The notes: generated from the sequence alone by a model not told the origin. Shown: positions 19,160 to 27,084, counted from the first letter of the stretch. The stretch is 64,000 nt of DNA from Cytophagales bacterium (GCA_013299115.1 JAAFKA010000001.1:1-64000); one strand, 5' to 3'. Numbers and translations: made by a program.

Positions 19160-19167
19160 CAAAGATA
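19160..19167 (-). promoter_or_regulatory. -7 element of the nuclease-like gene
   Basis: TATCTTTG on the minus strand, a match to TAnnTTTG, 21 bp before the GTG chosen as start. It decides against the longer TTG start that overlaps it. Confidence 0.5.
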
Positions 19168-19230
19168 CAAAATAAAATAGTAGTTTTAAAAAGATATTTG
19201 TACAAAAAAACCTTATAAGGTTTTACCTTA

Positions 19231-19455
19231 CTACAAAACCAAAAGAGAATCCGAATAAGACTGTAACATCTTATTGGGTTCTCTTAATTGATTGTTGTAT
19301 TTGATTAGACTATCTACTTTATTAATTACTACAAACCTATTGTAATCTACTATTACTCTTTCAACAGGTTCAATAGAATAATAAAATATAGTACAAATAG
19401 TTAAGGAAAACATTACGAAGTTTTCTCTTATAGTATTTAATAAAGTATAGAACAT
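19231..19455 (-). CDS. small membrane-anchored protein
   Basis: 74 residues. One hydrophobic segment near the N-terminus (FVMFSLTICTIFYYSI) and a hydrophilic C-terminus (VIVDYNRFVVINKVDSLIKYNNQ). It begins 7 bp after the stop of the upstream lipoprotein gene, so the two form an operon. The stretch is more AT-rich than the core genes, typical of recently acquired sequence. No family recognised. Confidence 0.45.
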   Translation of the reverse strand: MFYTLLNTIRENFVMFSLTICTIFYYSIEPVERVIVDYNRFVVINKVDSLIKYNNQLREPNKMLQSYSDSLLVL

Positions 19456-19462
19456 GGTTTTG

Positions 19463-19954
19463 TTATTTTTTGTAGTGTGTAATTGCCATTGGAATTAAAG
19501 TATTTAATCCTGCTAAAGTCCTTTTTTTATCATACTGTTTTTCAGTTATTTCGTTATCATTTAGTTCATAAAGAAGCGTATAATCTGTGTAGCTTCCATT
19601 TAAATATTTTATCCATTTATTTGGTGCTACACTATCTGCTTTAGATTCCAAATTAACACCAAGAAACACATTTTCCTGTTTATTTCCAACAACTGGTAAA
19701 ACACAGTAATAACCTACGTTATTGTTACCATAATTAGAGTGAAATTCAGTGTATAGTGTGTTTTTGTAGATAACTAAACCACTTGCACATCTATTTTCAA
19801 ATATGTATATAAATTGTTTTGTTCTTTCATCATAATAAGTAGCATACTTATAAAAAATATAAGGATTTACTACTACTCTTTGAGAACTAATATTCTCTTT
19901 ACTGCAACTGAATAAAGCACTAACGAATAATGCTATAATTATTAAATTTTTCAT
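19463..19954 (-). CDS. small lipoprotein
   Basis: 163 residues with a lipoprotein signal (MKNLIIIALFVSALFSC, lipobox Cys17). The mature part is Tyr/Asn-rich and beta-like (YIFYKYATYYDERTKQFIYIFENRC), with no recognised domain. It heads a two-gene unit with the small membrane protein downstream. Its upstream region carries a 51-bp sequence repeated before the outer-membrane-like gene at 21577, which suggests shared control. Function unknown. Confidence 0.55.
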   Translation of the reverse strand: MKNLIIIALFVSALFSCSKENISSQRVVVNPYIFYKYATYYDERTKQFIYIFENRCASGLVIYKNTLYTEFHSNYGNNNVGYYCVLPVVGNKQENVFLGVNLESKADSVAPNKWIKYLNGSYTDYTLLYELNDNEITEKQYDKKRTLAGLNTLIPMAITHYKK

Positions 19955-19995
19955 TGTTGTTTTTGTTTAAATTGTGAAAATTGAAAATGTGTTTT

Positions 19996-20046
19996 ACTTC
20001 ACAAAGTTCGGCAACTCCTCACATTTTCCGATTTCCTAATTGGAAA
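19996..20046 (-). repeat. 51-bp upstream repeat, copy 1
   Basis: Matches 22314-22364 at 46 of 51 positions, including an unbroken CAAAGTTCGGCAACTCCTC core. It begins 42 bp upstream of the lipoprotein start. The far end holds the near-palindrome TTTCCTAATTGGAAA. Confidence 0.7.
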
Positions 20047-20095
20047 ACGAAAATGCCTAACAGGAAATTTTATTTCCTGTTAGGCATTTTCGTTT
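20045..20095. terminator. 23-bp perfect hairpin
   Basis: Arms 20045-20067 and 20073-20095 are perfect complements around a 5-nt loop. It lies between Rpn copy C (ends 20116) and the lipoprotein gene, both on the minus strand, so it is a likely terminator for copy C. Confidence 0.7.
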
Positions 20096-20115
20096 GTTGC
20101 ACACAAATTTTATGT

Positions 20116-20943
20116 TTATAAATTTAGTTCTACTCTTAATTGCTCTATTTGTTCTACTGTTAAACCTGTATGTTTTGCAACGTCCTGATGAGATAATGTA
20201 GTTTGTAACAAACTTTTAGCAATCTCCATAGCTTTTTTCTGCTCCACCAACTTCTTTTCTGCCCTTTCGTCCATTTCACGTAGCTGTGCATAGTGATAAG
20301 CCTCCAAATCCTCTTTTTTCCAACTATGCTGGTTGGCTTCATTGTAGGCTGTTTTTAGCCCTTCGTCATCTAAACCTTCGGGAATTACCTCAAGGTTTTC
20401 AGCATTTTTAATAAAAAAAACCCATTTTTCTATTAAACTTTGTAGTTGCTTTTGTTCAAGATTAAATTTTGGTAATTCTATAAAATTAAAATCTAAATCT
20501 TTTAATTTATGCTCATAAGTATTAGCATCTAAAATTAAATGCCTTGATAAATAATGCTCACTTTCCAAAAAAGTGAAGTTCAGAATACCAATAAAAATAG
20601 TAGATTTTAATTTAGCAAAGTCTTCGCCCACCGAAAGTTGTGCCGAATAACTTTTGGCGGTGTAATAAACCACTCTTTTATCAAAACCTATTTTGTCTGT
20701 TACCTGCATTTCCACAATGTATTCGTTACCAATTTGGTCTTTTGCCTTTACATCCAAAATAGTAGATTTTGCACCCAATACAATAGGCACTTGATAGGGA
20801 TTGAGAATTTGCACCCAAACAATCTTTTTCTTACCTTCCAATTTTAGGACAGCATTCAAAAAAGAAATCAAAATTTCTGTTTTGTTTTCATTGCCAAATA
20901 TCTTACGGAAGGCAATATCATTTTTGATGTCTGCAAATTTCAT
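20116..20943 (-). CDS. Rpn family recombination-promoting nuclease / putative transposase (copy C, divergent)
   Basis: 275 residues from the ATG at 20943 (MKFADIKNDIAFRKIFG). Same architecture as copies A, B and D but clearly diverged. The core keeps ILDVKAKD...YIVEMQVTDKIGFDKRVVYY, so the Asp and Glu-x-Gln signature is intact. Instead of KIEG repeats the tail reads RAEKKLVEQKKAMEIAKSLLQ and ends TGLTVEQIEQLRVEL. The gene is more AT-rich than A/B/D. It is probably an older family member or an independent arrival that shares the same upstream hairpin module. Confidence 0.82.
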   Translation of the reverse strand: MKFADIKNDIAFRKIFGNENKTEILISFLNAVLKLEGKKKIVWVQILNPYQVPIVLGAKSTILDVKAKDQIGNEYIVEMQVTDKIGFDKRVVYYTAKSYSAQLSVGEDFAKLKSTIFIGILNFTFLESEHYLSRHLILDANTYEHKLKDLDFNFIELPKFNLEQKQLQSLIEKWVFFIKNAENLEVIPEGLDDEGLKTAYNEANQHSWKKEDLEAYHYAQLREMDERAEKKLVEQKKAMEIAKSLLQTTLSHQDVAKHTGLTVEQIEQLRVELNL

Positions 20944-20959
20944 GGCATTAGTCTTTTCA

Positions 20960-21004
20960 CAAAAATACGAAAAGCAAATCAAAAAATGTAATTTGCTTTT
21001 CGTA
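20960..21004 (-). promoter_or_regulatory. hairpin overlapping the -7 element of Rpn copy C
   Basis: 14-nt arms 20966-20979 and 20991-21004 are identical in sequence to those before copy B, with a different spacer. A TATTTTTG box lies at 20960-20967 on the minus strand. Confidence 0.5.
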
Positions 21005-21011
21005 AAATTTT

Positions 21012-21227
21012 TTACCGAAGTAATTTTTTCAATAATCCACCGACATCACCCAGCATTTCCTCTGCAAAATCATCTGCTGCTCTACGCACTACTTTTATAG
21101 TCCGTTTAAAAAAATCGTCTAAATCAGGGCTACTATCAATAAATTGTTCTGCAAAAGTCCAAATGTGATTATTATCCATAATCATTACTTTGCCAACTTT
21201 AACAGTCCTATTTATTTTATTAGCCAC
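21012..21227 (-). CDS. small acidic helical protein
   Basis: 71 residues, ATG start, no export signal. The C-terminal half is amphipathic (LDDFFKRTIKVVRRAADDFAEEMLGDVGGLLKKLLR). It begins 5 bp after the stop of a small secreted protein gene, so they are probably co-transcribed. It ends 8 bp before the hairpin upstream of Rpn copy C. No family recognised. Confidence 0.45.
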   Translation of the reverse strand: MANKINRTVKVGKVMIMDNNHIWTFAEQFIDSSPDLDDFFKRTIKVVRRAADDFAEEMLGDVGGLLKKLLR

Positions 21228-21232
21228 TCTTA

Positions 21233-21433
21233 CTATCTACTATGCGACCAGCAATAAGAACTGTATTGTTGGCAGCAGTTTTTGCAACGGTAGCCATCGT
21301 CTTTTATTTTTACGCATTGTCCATACTGGCAATCTACGTTCTCTGTTTTTGGCTCTGCCTTTGGAGCATAGACACTAAAAGCCGTTGCAGTCGTAAACAC
21401 AACCGTAGCAAGGATTAACATTATTTTTTTCAT
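21233..21433 (-). CDS. small secreted cysteine-rich peptide
   Basis: 66 residues. Signal peptide (MKKIMLILATVVFTTATAFS) and a mature part with five to six cysteines in close spacing (DCQYGQCVKIKDDGYRCKNCCQQYSSYC). The pattern suggests a disulfide-stabilised or metal-binding peptide. It heads a two-gene unit with the 71-residue protein. It could be a toxin, inhibitor or metal carrier; nothing in the sequence decides. Confidence 0.5.
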   Translation of the reverse strand: MKKIMLILATVVFTTATAFSVYAPKAEPKTENVDCQYGQCVKIKDDGYRCKNCCQQYSSYCWSHSR

Positions 21434-21500
21434 AATTGTATCAATTAGCTTGTTTTCCCTACTCTGTTTAATAGGCTTTTCGGGTGTCGCCTTTACGTTA

Positions 21501-21578
21501 TTTTTGGTTTTGAGAAACCAAAAACACCTTGTGCTTTCGGTTTCTCAAAACCGAAAGTGCAGGGTTTCTAAAAACCCT
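21501..21578. repeat. three consecutive GGTTT/AAACC hairpins
   Basis: Perfect stems at 21501-21524 (TTTTTGGTTT, loop TGAG), 21534-21557 (CTTTCGGTTT, loop CTCA) and 21561-21578 (AGGGTTT). All share the inner GGTTT...AAACC pair, with outer bases that differ but stay paired. Another copy is at 29129-29152. They may terminate the outer-membrane-like gene, whose stop overlaps the last one. Confidence 0.65.
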
Positions 21579-22284
21579 AAAAACTTATCCCTGTCCGTAC
21601 GCCTACAAAATGCAGTAAAGTACCAGCCTCGACAGAACTATAATAATCTCTATAATAACGTTGCACATATACACGTGCCTCGTAGCCCAAATTGATATGC
21701 CAAGCCACATTTTGGGCAACAAATACCTTCACGCCAAAGCCACTGCCCGCCATAGCCGTACTTGCCCCACCTGTGAGTGATACACAATACCCACCGTTGA
21801 ACATCCAGAAAGGTGTAACATTTCCTTTGCTAAAATTTGCTCGCATATCCAAGAAAAGTGGTGTTTCTATGCTGCCTCCACTGCCAAAATTTACGCCTGT
21901 ACCCAAACCAATAGAAAATGTTTTGCTCGTTTGCAAGGCATTCACATACCGAAACCCATACAAACTGCCACCACCACTGCCTACATAAAACAAATAATTG
22001 CCTTCTGCAATCCCTGTATATTTTGAAGTTTTCGTGTTTAGAGAACCTGCTCGGCTGACGTTGTTATTCACTTCCTTAGTCATTTTTTCTATTTCCTCAA
22101 ACGTATAGACAAACACACTGCCGTCGGCTGTTTGGACTTTGATACTCTTGTTTGGCACTTGTTCTATGATAGTGCCTTTGATAATACTACCATTTTTTAG
22201 GTGTATTACATCTTGCATAGCTTGTTGTGCGTAGCCCACAAAACCGAAGGCAAACAGCACCAACAAAAAAATTAGTTTTCTCAT
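21577..22284 (-). CDS. secreted outer-membrane beta-barrel-like protein
   Basis: 235 residues. Signal peptide ending VGYAQ, then a ~45-residue SH3-like module common in Bacteroidota (DVIHLKNGSIIKGTIIEQVPNKSIKVQTADGSVFVYTFEEIEKM). A glycine/aromatic-rich region with alternating beta strands follows (FYVGSGGGSLYGFRYVNAL...VGVRTGISF), ending in a terminal aromatic residue like outer-membrane barrels. It is likely a small outer-membrane protein of unknown cargo. The 51-bp repeat lies 30 bp before its start. Confidence 0.6.
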   Translation of the reverse strand: MRKLIFLLVLFAFGFVGYAQQAMQDVIHLKNGSIIKGTIIEQVPNKSIKVQTADGSVFVYTFEEIEKMTKEVNNNVSRAGSLNTKTSKYTGIAEGNYLFYVGSGGGSLYGFRYVNALQTSKTFSIGLGTGVNFGSGGSIETPLFLDMRANFSKGNVTPFWMFNGGYCVSLTGGASTAMAGSGFGVKVFVAQNVAWHINLGYEARVYVQRYYRDYYSSVEAGTLLHFVGVRTGISF

Positions 22285-22313
22285 TTTATACTTTTTAGGA
22301 GTTTGGAGTTTTT

Positions 22314-22364
22314 ACCTTGCAAAGTTCGGCAACTCCTCGCATTTTCCGCTTTCCTAATTGGAAA
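22314..22364 (-). repeat. 51-bp upstream repeat, copy 2
   Basis: 46 of 51 positions identical to 19996-20046, in the same orientation relative to a downstream minus-strand exported protein, 30 bp before that start. It is probably a duplicated control region. Confidence 0.7.
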
Positions 22365-22476
22365 GTCATTATGCGAATTAGGAATGTTTATTTCCTTTTA
22401 AGAAAGTGGGTTGTCTTTGTTTGTTGGTTTCTATTTTTTTGCTTAGCTTTGTGAAAAGCAAAACAATAATAAAACA

Positions 22477-23091
22477 ATGGCATACAACAAATTTAAGAAA
22501 TTGGAACAGTTGCGACCTTTGGGAATTGTGGATTATAAGGCAGAGTGGCTACCCAAAGACTTAACGACCAAACACATTAGCAATGCCTTGTTAGAAGCCT
22601 TGACAGAAGCCAAAACAGAGTTTTTAGGCACAGAAAAAGCAAAATCTGAATATGTGATTGTGCCTGTCATTAAAGAACTCAAACGAAATAATATAGATAA
22701 ATTTAGCACTTTTTCGGGCTATGAGTTCAATATAGACAGCAAGCAAGGACTAACAGGTTATTGTGATTTTATTTTCTCCTCAGCCACCAATAGAGGCGAA
22801 ATGACAGCACCTATTTTTTGTTTGGTAGAAGCCAAAAACGACAATGTAGAAAAAGGAATAGCCCAGTGTTGTGCCGAAATGTATGCAGCAAAGCTGTATA
22901 ACGAAAAAGAAGGCAATGCCAAAAATATCATGTATGGTTGCGTTACAACGGCTTTTTCTTGGTGTTTTCTCAAATTAGAGCAAAAAAATCTTTATATAGA
23001 CCCCAATCATATTCCTCTCACTTTCTCCGAACCACACCAAGTGTTGGCAGTTTTGCAGTGGATTTTAGATGCTTCGCTGGCACAAAAGTAA
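22477..23091 (+). CDS. small PD-(D/E)XK-like nuclease, paralogue 2
   Basis: 204 residues, ATG start. Paralogue of the gene at 18545-19138 across the whole length: KFKKL at the N-terminus, TFSGYEFNID (versus LFSGEELPID), CDFIF, FCLVEAKNDNVEKGIAQCCAEMYAAKLYNEKEG, IMYGCVTTAFSWCFLKLE. The Asp in CDF and the Glu-Ala-Lys in VEAKN form a candidate PD-(D/E)XK site. Transcribed opposite to its paralogue. A hairpin follows the stop. Function unknown; an island- or defence-type role is inference. Confidence 0.6.
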   Translation: MAYNKFKKLEQLRPLGIVDYKAEWLPKDLTTKHISNALLEALTEAKTEFLGTEKAKSEYVIVPVIKELKRNNIDKFSTFSGYEFNIDSKQGLTGYCDFIFSSATNRGEMTAPIFCLVEAKNDNVEKGIAQCCAEMYAAKLYNEKEGNAKNIMYGCVTTAFSWCFLKLEQKNLYIDPNHIPLTFSEPHQVLAVLQWILDASLAQK

Positions 23092-23094
23092 AAA

Positions 23095-23135
23095 TCTACC
23101 TATCGGGTGGCTCTCGCAGCCACCCGATAGGTAGA
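23095..23135 (+). terminator. 18-bp hairpin after nuclease-like paralogue 2
   Basis: Perfect arms 23095-23112 and 23118-23135 with a 5-nt loop, 4 bp after the stop. There is no strong T tract, so termination efficiency is uncertain. Confidence 0.6.
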
Positions 23136-23169
23136 AAGAAGTTAATTTTATTCTCAAATCCTGTTTCTT

Positions 23170-24638
23170 ATGCTTATTTATTTTTGTGTTTATCTGTTTA
23201 TTTGTTTGGTTTTGCTATTACGTTATTTGCCATTAGTTGATACTATCAAAAGAGGTTACACAGACGCAAAAAAAGAATTAGCAGAGATTTATAAAGAGAA
23301 ATCTATCTTTTTCTTTCTTGCTCTAATCATATTAGGGGGCTTGCTTATTCTTTTAGCACTAATCTTTGTAGTGGTAGCAGCACCAATAATTATACTCCTT
23401 AAATACAAAAACCTACGTACCAAATCCCCTACAAAACCATTAACAGAAACTACAAAAATGAAAGACGAAGCCAAAGAACCATATGTACAAATCATTAGAG
23501 CTACAAACTTGATACGCTATTACAAAATACAGATATTTTTTATGTTGAAGGTAAGCATAATAATTTTCTGAACACTTATTTTGAAAATAACTATGAATTA
23601 GTTAGCGATATTTTTTCATCATCAAACGACGAGTTTAAAGCTAATACTTTTAATTTTATCTATGTACCCAAACTTACTTCAACTTGGTCAGATATTTTCC
23701 CCAATTTCAAAGAAATACTTGCCTATCGTTTCCCCAATTATACGAAGGAGGAAATAACACATATAATTTCAAGATTAGACAAAGTAACAACCGTAGAGTT
23801 TACCCAAATCTTGCTTAATTCTATTGGTTACAAGGGTGAAATTTATGAAGGTTTGTTACGAGCAAAAAATAATGATACAACTTACTATCCAGATATCGAG
23901 TATAGCTATGTAAAATTAGAAAGTGATAATGAGGAAGAACTAACAGAAATATTACGAAGATATGTAGCTAATGTAGCACATAGACGAGGAAAGATATTTT
24001 ACCAAAAAATATCTACCGAAGAATTCTTAGCCCGCCTAAAAGCCGAAGGCAGAGAAAATGAAATAGCCGATGTCTTATTTGACAGCCATGCCTTAGCAAT
24101 AGCAGAAGAAATCAGGCAAAAAATAGCCTCTTTACAAGTCAGTGGTTATAATCAGTTGTTACTGAATTTGGTAGCCCAGCAGTTGGCAAATCCTGAACTT
24201 TTGGCAGCACCAAAAAATGTTTCCTTAACTGCTGCACCATTAAAATTGAGCAGGTTGGTAATTACCCAAGATTTCAAAATATTTTTGCCCGATTTCAATA
24301 ACCTTGAAATTGTGATGACACCACTGCCCAAAGCTATATTTTTGCTGTTTTTGCAGCATCATGAGGGTATATTGTTGAAGCATTTGCCTGATTATCGAAG
24401 GCAATTATTTGGTATTTATATGCAAATTTCATACAGAGAAACTCCCGAAGAAATACTTACAAGTATCAAAGATGTTACAGACCCAACCAAAAACTCAATA
24501 AACGAAAAATGCAGCCGCATTAAAGAGGCTTTTGTCCGCCATTTTGACGATTCTATTGCCAAACATTATTACATTACAGGCGAAAGAGGAAAGCAAAAAC
24601 AAATAACTTTGGATAGGAAATTGGTGGAGTGGCACTGA
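23170..24638 (+). pseudogene. membrane-anchored winged-helix-like protein, interrupted by a frameshift
   Basis: The first frame (23170-23571) gives two transmembrane segments (LIYFCVYLFICLVLLLRYL; FFFLALIILGGLLILLALIF), then MKDEAKEPYVQIIRATNLIRYYK. The protein continues in another frame with NTDIFYVEGKHNNFLNTYFE... to 24638, and no start codon exists for that part: a stop lies at 23496 and the next initiator is well inside the domain. One extra A in the AAAA run at 23524-23527 would join both into a single ~490-residue protein. The C-terminal ~120 residues (DFKIFLPDF...LTSIKDVTDPTKNSINEKCSRIKEAF...YYITGERGKQK) match the domain in the gene at 16193. The cytoplasmic part could also start at the ATG at 23458. 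The cause is either a real mutation or a sequencing error in the homopolymer. Confidence 0.65.
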
Positions 24639-24658
24639 AAATACATGACAATAGCAAA

Positions 24659-25582
24659 CTATACTTTCTGTTTTTTTCGTAACTTTTCTATTTCTTTCAC
24701 AGCCAATCCTGTTAGTTCTGCAATACTTTCATTGTCAAAACCTTTGGAAATAGCTTTGCTTGCAATTTCTATTTTGCCTTTTAATTCGCCCTCTGCTAAA
24801 CCCTCTATCTTGCCTTCAATTTTGCCTTCAATTTTGCCTTCAATTTTGCCTTTTGCCTCCCCCTCTGCCATTGCCTTGCTTACTGCCTTGTCTAACCTTG
24901 CCCTTTCGTCTTCCTCTCTGATGTAAATGGCATCATACGCATCAAGTTCTTCCTTCGACCAAGTGTATTGATTGGCATTTTCGTAGGCAGATTTCAGCCC
25001 TTCGTCCTGCACATCATCAGGTATGAAGGTCATGTTTTCGGCATTTTTGATAAAATACACCCACTTCTCAAACAAGTTTTGTAGTTTGTTGAGCTTTTTC
25101 TTGAATTTGGGCAATTCTATCAAGGTAAATTCTACATCTTTGAAAGTTTGTTCTCCTGTTTCTACATCAAGGATTTGGCTGCGACTGATGTAGCTTTTAC
25201 CTTGTGTATAGTCAAAGTTCAAAATGCCAATGAAATATACAGGTTTCAGTTTGCGGTATTGGTCGCCACGTTTAATTTGGTTGCTGTAAGCCTTTGCAAA
25301 ATAATACAAGACTCTTTTGCCAAAACCGTCTTTGTCTGCCACCTGCATCTCCACAATATATGACCTGCCCGACTGGTCGGTAGCTTTCACGTCCACAATG
25401 ATTGCCTTGCCACTTTTCAACTTCGGTAGTTGATAAGGGTTTACAATAGCCACCTCTTTAATCCGTTGCTCTCCTTCAAATTGTAAGGTGGCATTGAGGA
25501 AAGAAATCAGGCTTTCTTTTCTATCTTCACTGCCAAAGATTTTGTGGAAAGCAACGTCATTTTTGATGTCTGCAAATTTCAT
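24659..25582 (-). CDS. Rpn family recombination-promoting nuclease / putative transposase (copy D)
   Basis: 307 residues from the ATG at 25582. Nearly identical to copies A and B in the nuclease core, with the Asp of IVDVKATD and the Glu-x-Gln of YIVEMQV retained. It differs mainly in the number of KIEG repeats in the tail (four in a row before LAEGELKG). It is convergent with the frameshifted gene, only 20 bp away, and divergent from tilS. The upstream hairpin module of copies B and C is cut in half here, keeping just the arm near the gene. Confidence 0.85.
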   Translation of the reverse strand: MKFADIKNDVAFHKIFGSEDRKESLISFLNATLQFEGEQRIKEVAIVNPYQLPKLKSGKAIIVDVKATDQSGRSYIVEMQVADKDGFGKRVLYYFAKAYSNQIKRGDQYRKLKPVYFIGILNFDYTQGKSYISRSQILDVETGEQTFKDVEFTLIELPKFKKKLNKLQNLFEKWVYFIKNAENMTFIPDDVQDEGLKSAYENANQYTWSKEELDAYDAIYIREEDERARLDKAVSKAMAEGEAKGKIEGKIEGKIEGKIEGLAEGELKGKIEIASKAISKGFDNESIAELTGLAVKEIEKLRKKQKV

Positions 25583-25661
25583 GGGCTTAGTATTTCCACA
25601 AAAATACGAAAAGCAAATCACAAAATGTAAAAATTAAGAGAATTGGTTTTATATTTTTGCC

Positions 25662-25669
25662 TATCTTTG
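25662..25669 (+). promoter_or_regulatory. -7 element of tilS
   Basis: TATCTTTG, 9 bp before the tilS ATG at 25679, implying a nearly leaderless mRNA. A TTG lies at 25643-25645. The element favours the ATG over an upstream in-frame TTG at 25643. Confidence 0.5.
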
Positions 25670-25678
25670 CAAATTACT

Positions 25679-27025
25679 ATGCTGACCACACAAAACTTTG
25701 TAGCTTATATCGATGAAAATCAACTGTTTCAGCCTACGGACAGCCTGTTGGTGGCTGTGAGTGGTGGCATTGATTCGGTTGCTCTTACGCATTTGCTGCA
25801 TACGGCAGGTTACAGGTTTTCTATGGTGCATTGTAATTTTGGGCTGCGTGGCGAAGAGTCGGAGGCAGATGAGGTATTTGTGCAGCAGTTGGCAGCTAAG
25901 TATGGCGTTGCCCTGTTTCATAAATACCTAAATGTGAGTTACATAGCCCAAAAAGAACAGCAATCAATTCAGTTAGCAGCCCGAACTATGCGGTATCATT
26001 GGTTTGATTTGTTGCTCAAACAATACCACTACCAATATGTTTTGACTGCCCACCACCAAAACGACACCCTCGAAACCGTATTGTATAACCTCACCAAAGG
26101 CACAGGCATAGCAGGCTTGCACGGAATTAAACCGCAACAGGGCAATTTGGTAAGACCTTTGCTATTTGCTACCAAACAAGAAATACAAGATTATGTAAAA
26201 CAACACCAACTTACTTGGCGTGAGGACAGTTCCAACCAATCCAGCAAATACAGTCGCAATCTCATTCGCAATGAAGTTGTGCCTTTGCTCAAACGGATTA
26301 ATCCGAATTTGGAGCAAACGATGCAAAACACCATAGAAAGAATAGCTGCGGTGGAAAGAATTTTTGAGGCTGAAATCCAAAAACTTCGGTTGCGGGTGCT
26401 GCGTGGTGGCGAAAATCCGCAAACTCCTGTTTACATAGACCTTAGTTTGCTCAAAACTGAAAATGAACTGGTGGTAAAACTCTATGAATTGCTAAAATCG
26501 TATCATTTTAATTATGTGCAAACGCAGCAACTCATCGACACGTTATACAAACCTGCGGGGCGAAGTTTTGAAAGTTCCACGCATTGGTTGGTAAAAGACA
26601 GGAATCAGTTGGTAATTACGCCAAAAATAGAAAGGGACACCACTGTTTTGCAACTTTCAGAAGACACCCAATATGCAGTTAATCCTTATTTTGCTCTGCA
26701 CACCAAACAGTTTGCCTACAATCCCGCAGAAGAACTGAACAAACAGGCTGCGGTGGCGTGGTTGGACAAAAGCAAATTGACTTTTCCCTTAGTTGCCCGA
26801 CTCTGGCAGGAAGGAGATAAATTTCAACCTTTGGGTATGCGAGGAATGAAAAAAATTAGTGATTTTTTGACCGACAAAAAAATTCCCCTCAACCTCAAAT
26901 CCACAATTTGGGTGCTTTGCAGTGGCGAGCAAATTGTGTGGGTCATTGGACATAGGATAGATGACAGGTGTAAGGTTACTGAAAAAACACAAACTATTTA
27001 CCAAGTGGCGTTGAAAGTGGTGTAA
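25679..27025 (+). CDS. tilS: tRNA(Ile)-lysidine synthetase
   Basis: Modifies C34 of the CAU-anticodon tRNA-Ile to lysidine, so that AUA is read as Ile. 448 residues from the ATG at 25679. The ATP pyrophosphatase P-loop SGGIDS is at 28-33; VHCNFGLRGEESEADEVFV, TAHHQNDTLETVLYNLTKGTG and EDSSNQSSKYSRNLIRNEVVPLL follow, all typical. The C-terminal TilS domain contains FQPLGMRGMKKISDFLTDKKIP. Complete and normal in length. Divergent from Rpn copy D. Confidence 0.95.
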   Translation: MLTTQNFVAYIDENQLFQPTDSLLVAVSGGIDSVALTHLLHTAGYRFSMVHCNFGLRGEESEADEVFVQQLAAKYGVALFHKYLNVSYIAQKEQQSIQLAARTMRYHWFDLLLKQYHYQYVLTAHHQNDTLETVLYNLTKGTGIAGLHGIKPQQGNLVRPLLFATKQEIQDYVKQHQLTWREDSSNQSSKYSRNLIRNEVVPLLKRINPNLEQTMQNTIERIAAVERIFEAEIQKLRLRVLRGGENPQTPVYIDLSLLKTENELVVKLYELLKSYHFNYVQTQQLIDTLYKPAGRSFESSTHWLVKDRNQLVITPKIERDTTVLQLSEDTQYAVNPYFALHTKQFAYNPAEELNKQAAVAWLDKSKLTFPLVARLWQEGDKFQPLGMRGMKKISDFLTDKKIPLNLKSTIWVLCSGEQIVWVIGHRIDDRCKVTEKTQTIYQVALKVV

Positions 27026-27084
27026 GGTTGGTGCTTTTTATTTATATTTGCAAAAACTTATAACGACCTTTTGTTAATTTACTC

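Noticed and set aside
23520-23530. Programmed ribosomal frameshift in the membrane/winged-helix gene
   Set aside because: No slippery heptamer of the X-XXY-YYZ type and no obvious downstream pseudoknot; a simple indel explains it better.
27026-27084. his attenuator or leader peptide before hisD
   Set aside because: Only 59 bp separate tilS and hisD, without a His-codon run or alternative hairpins.
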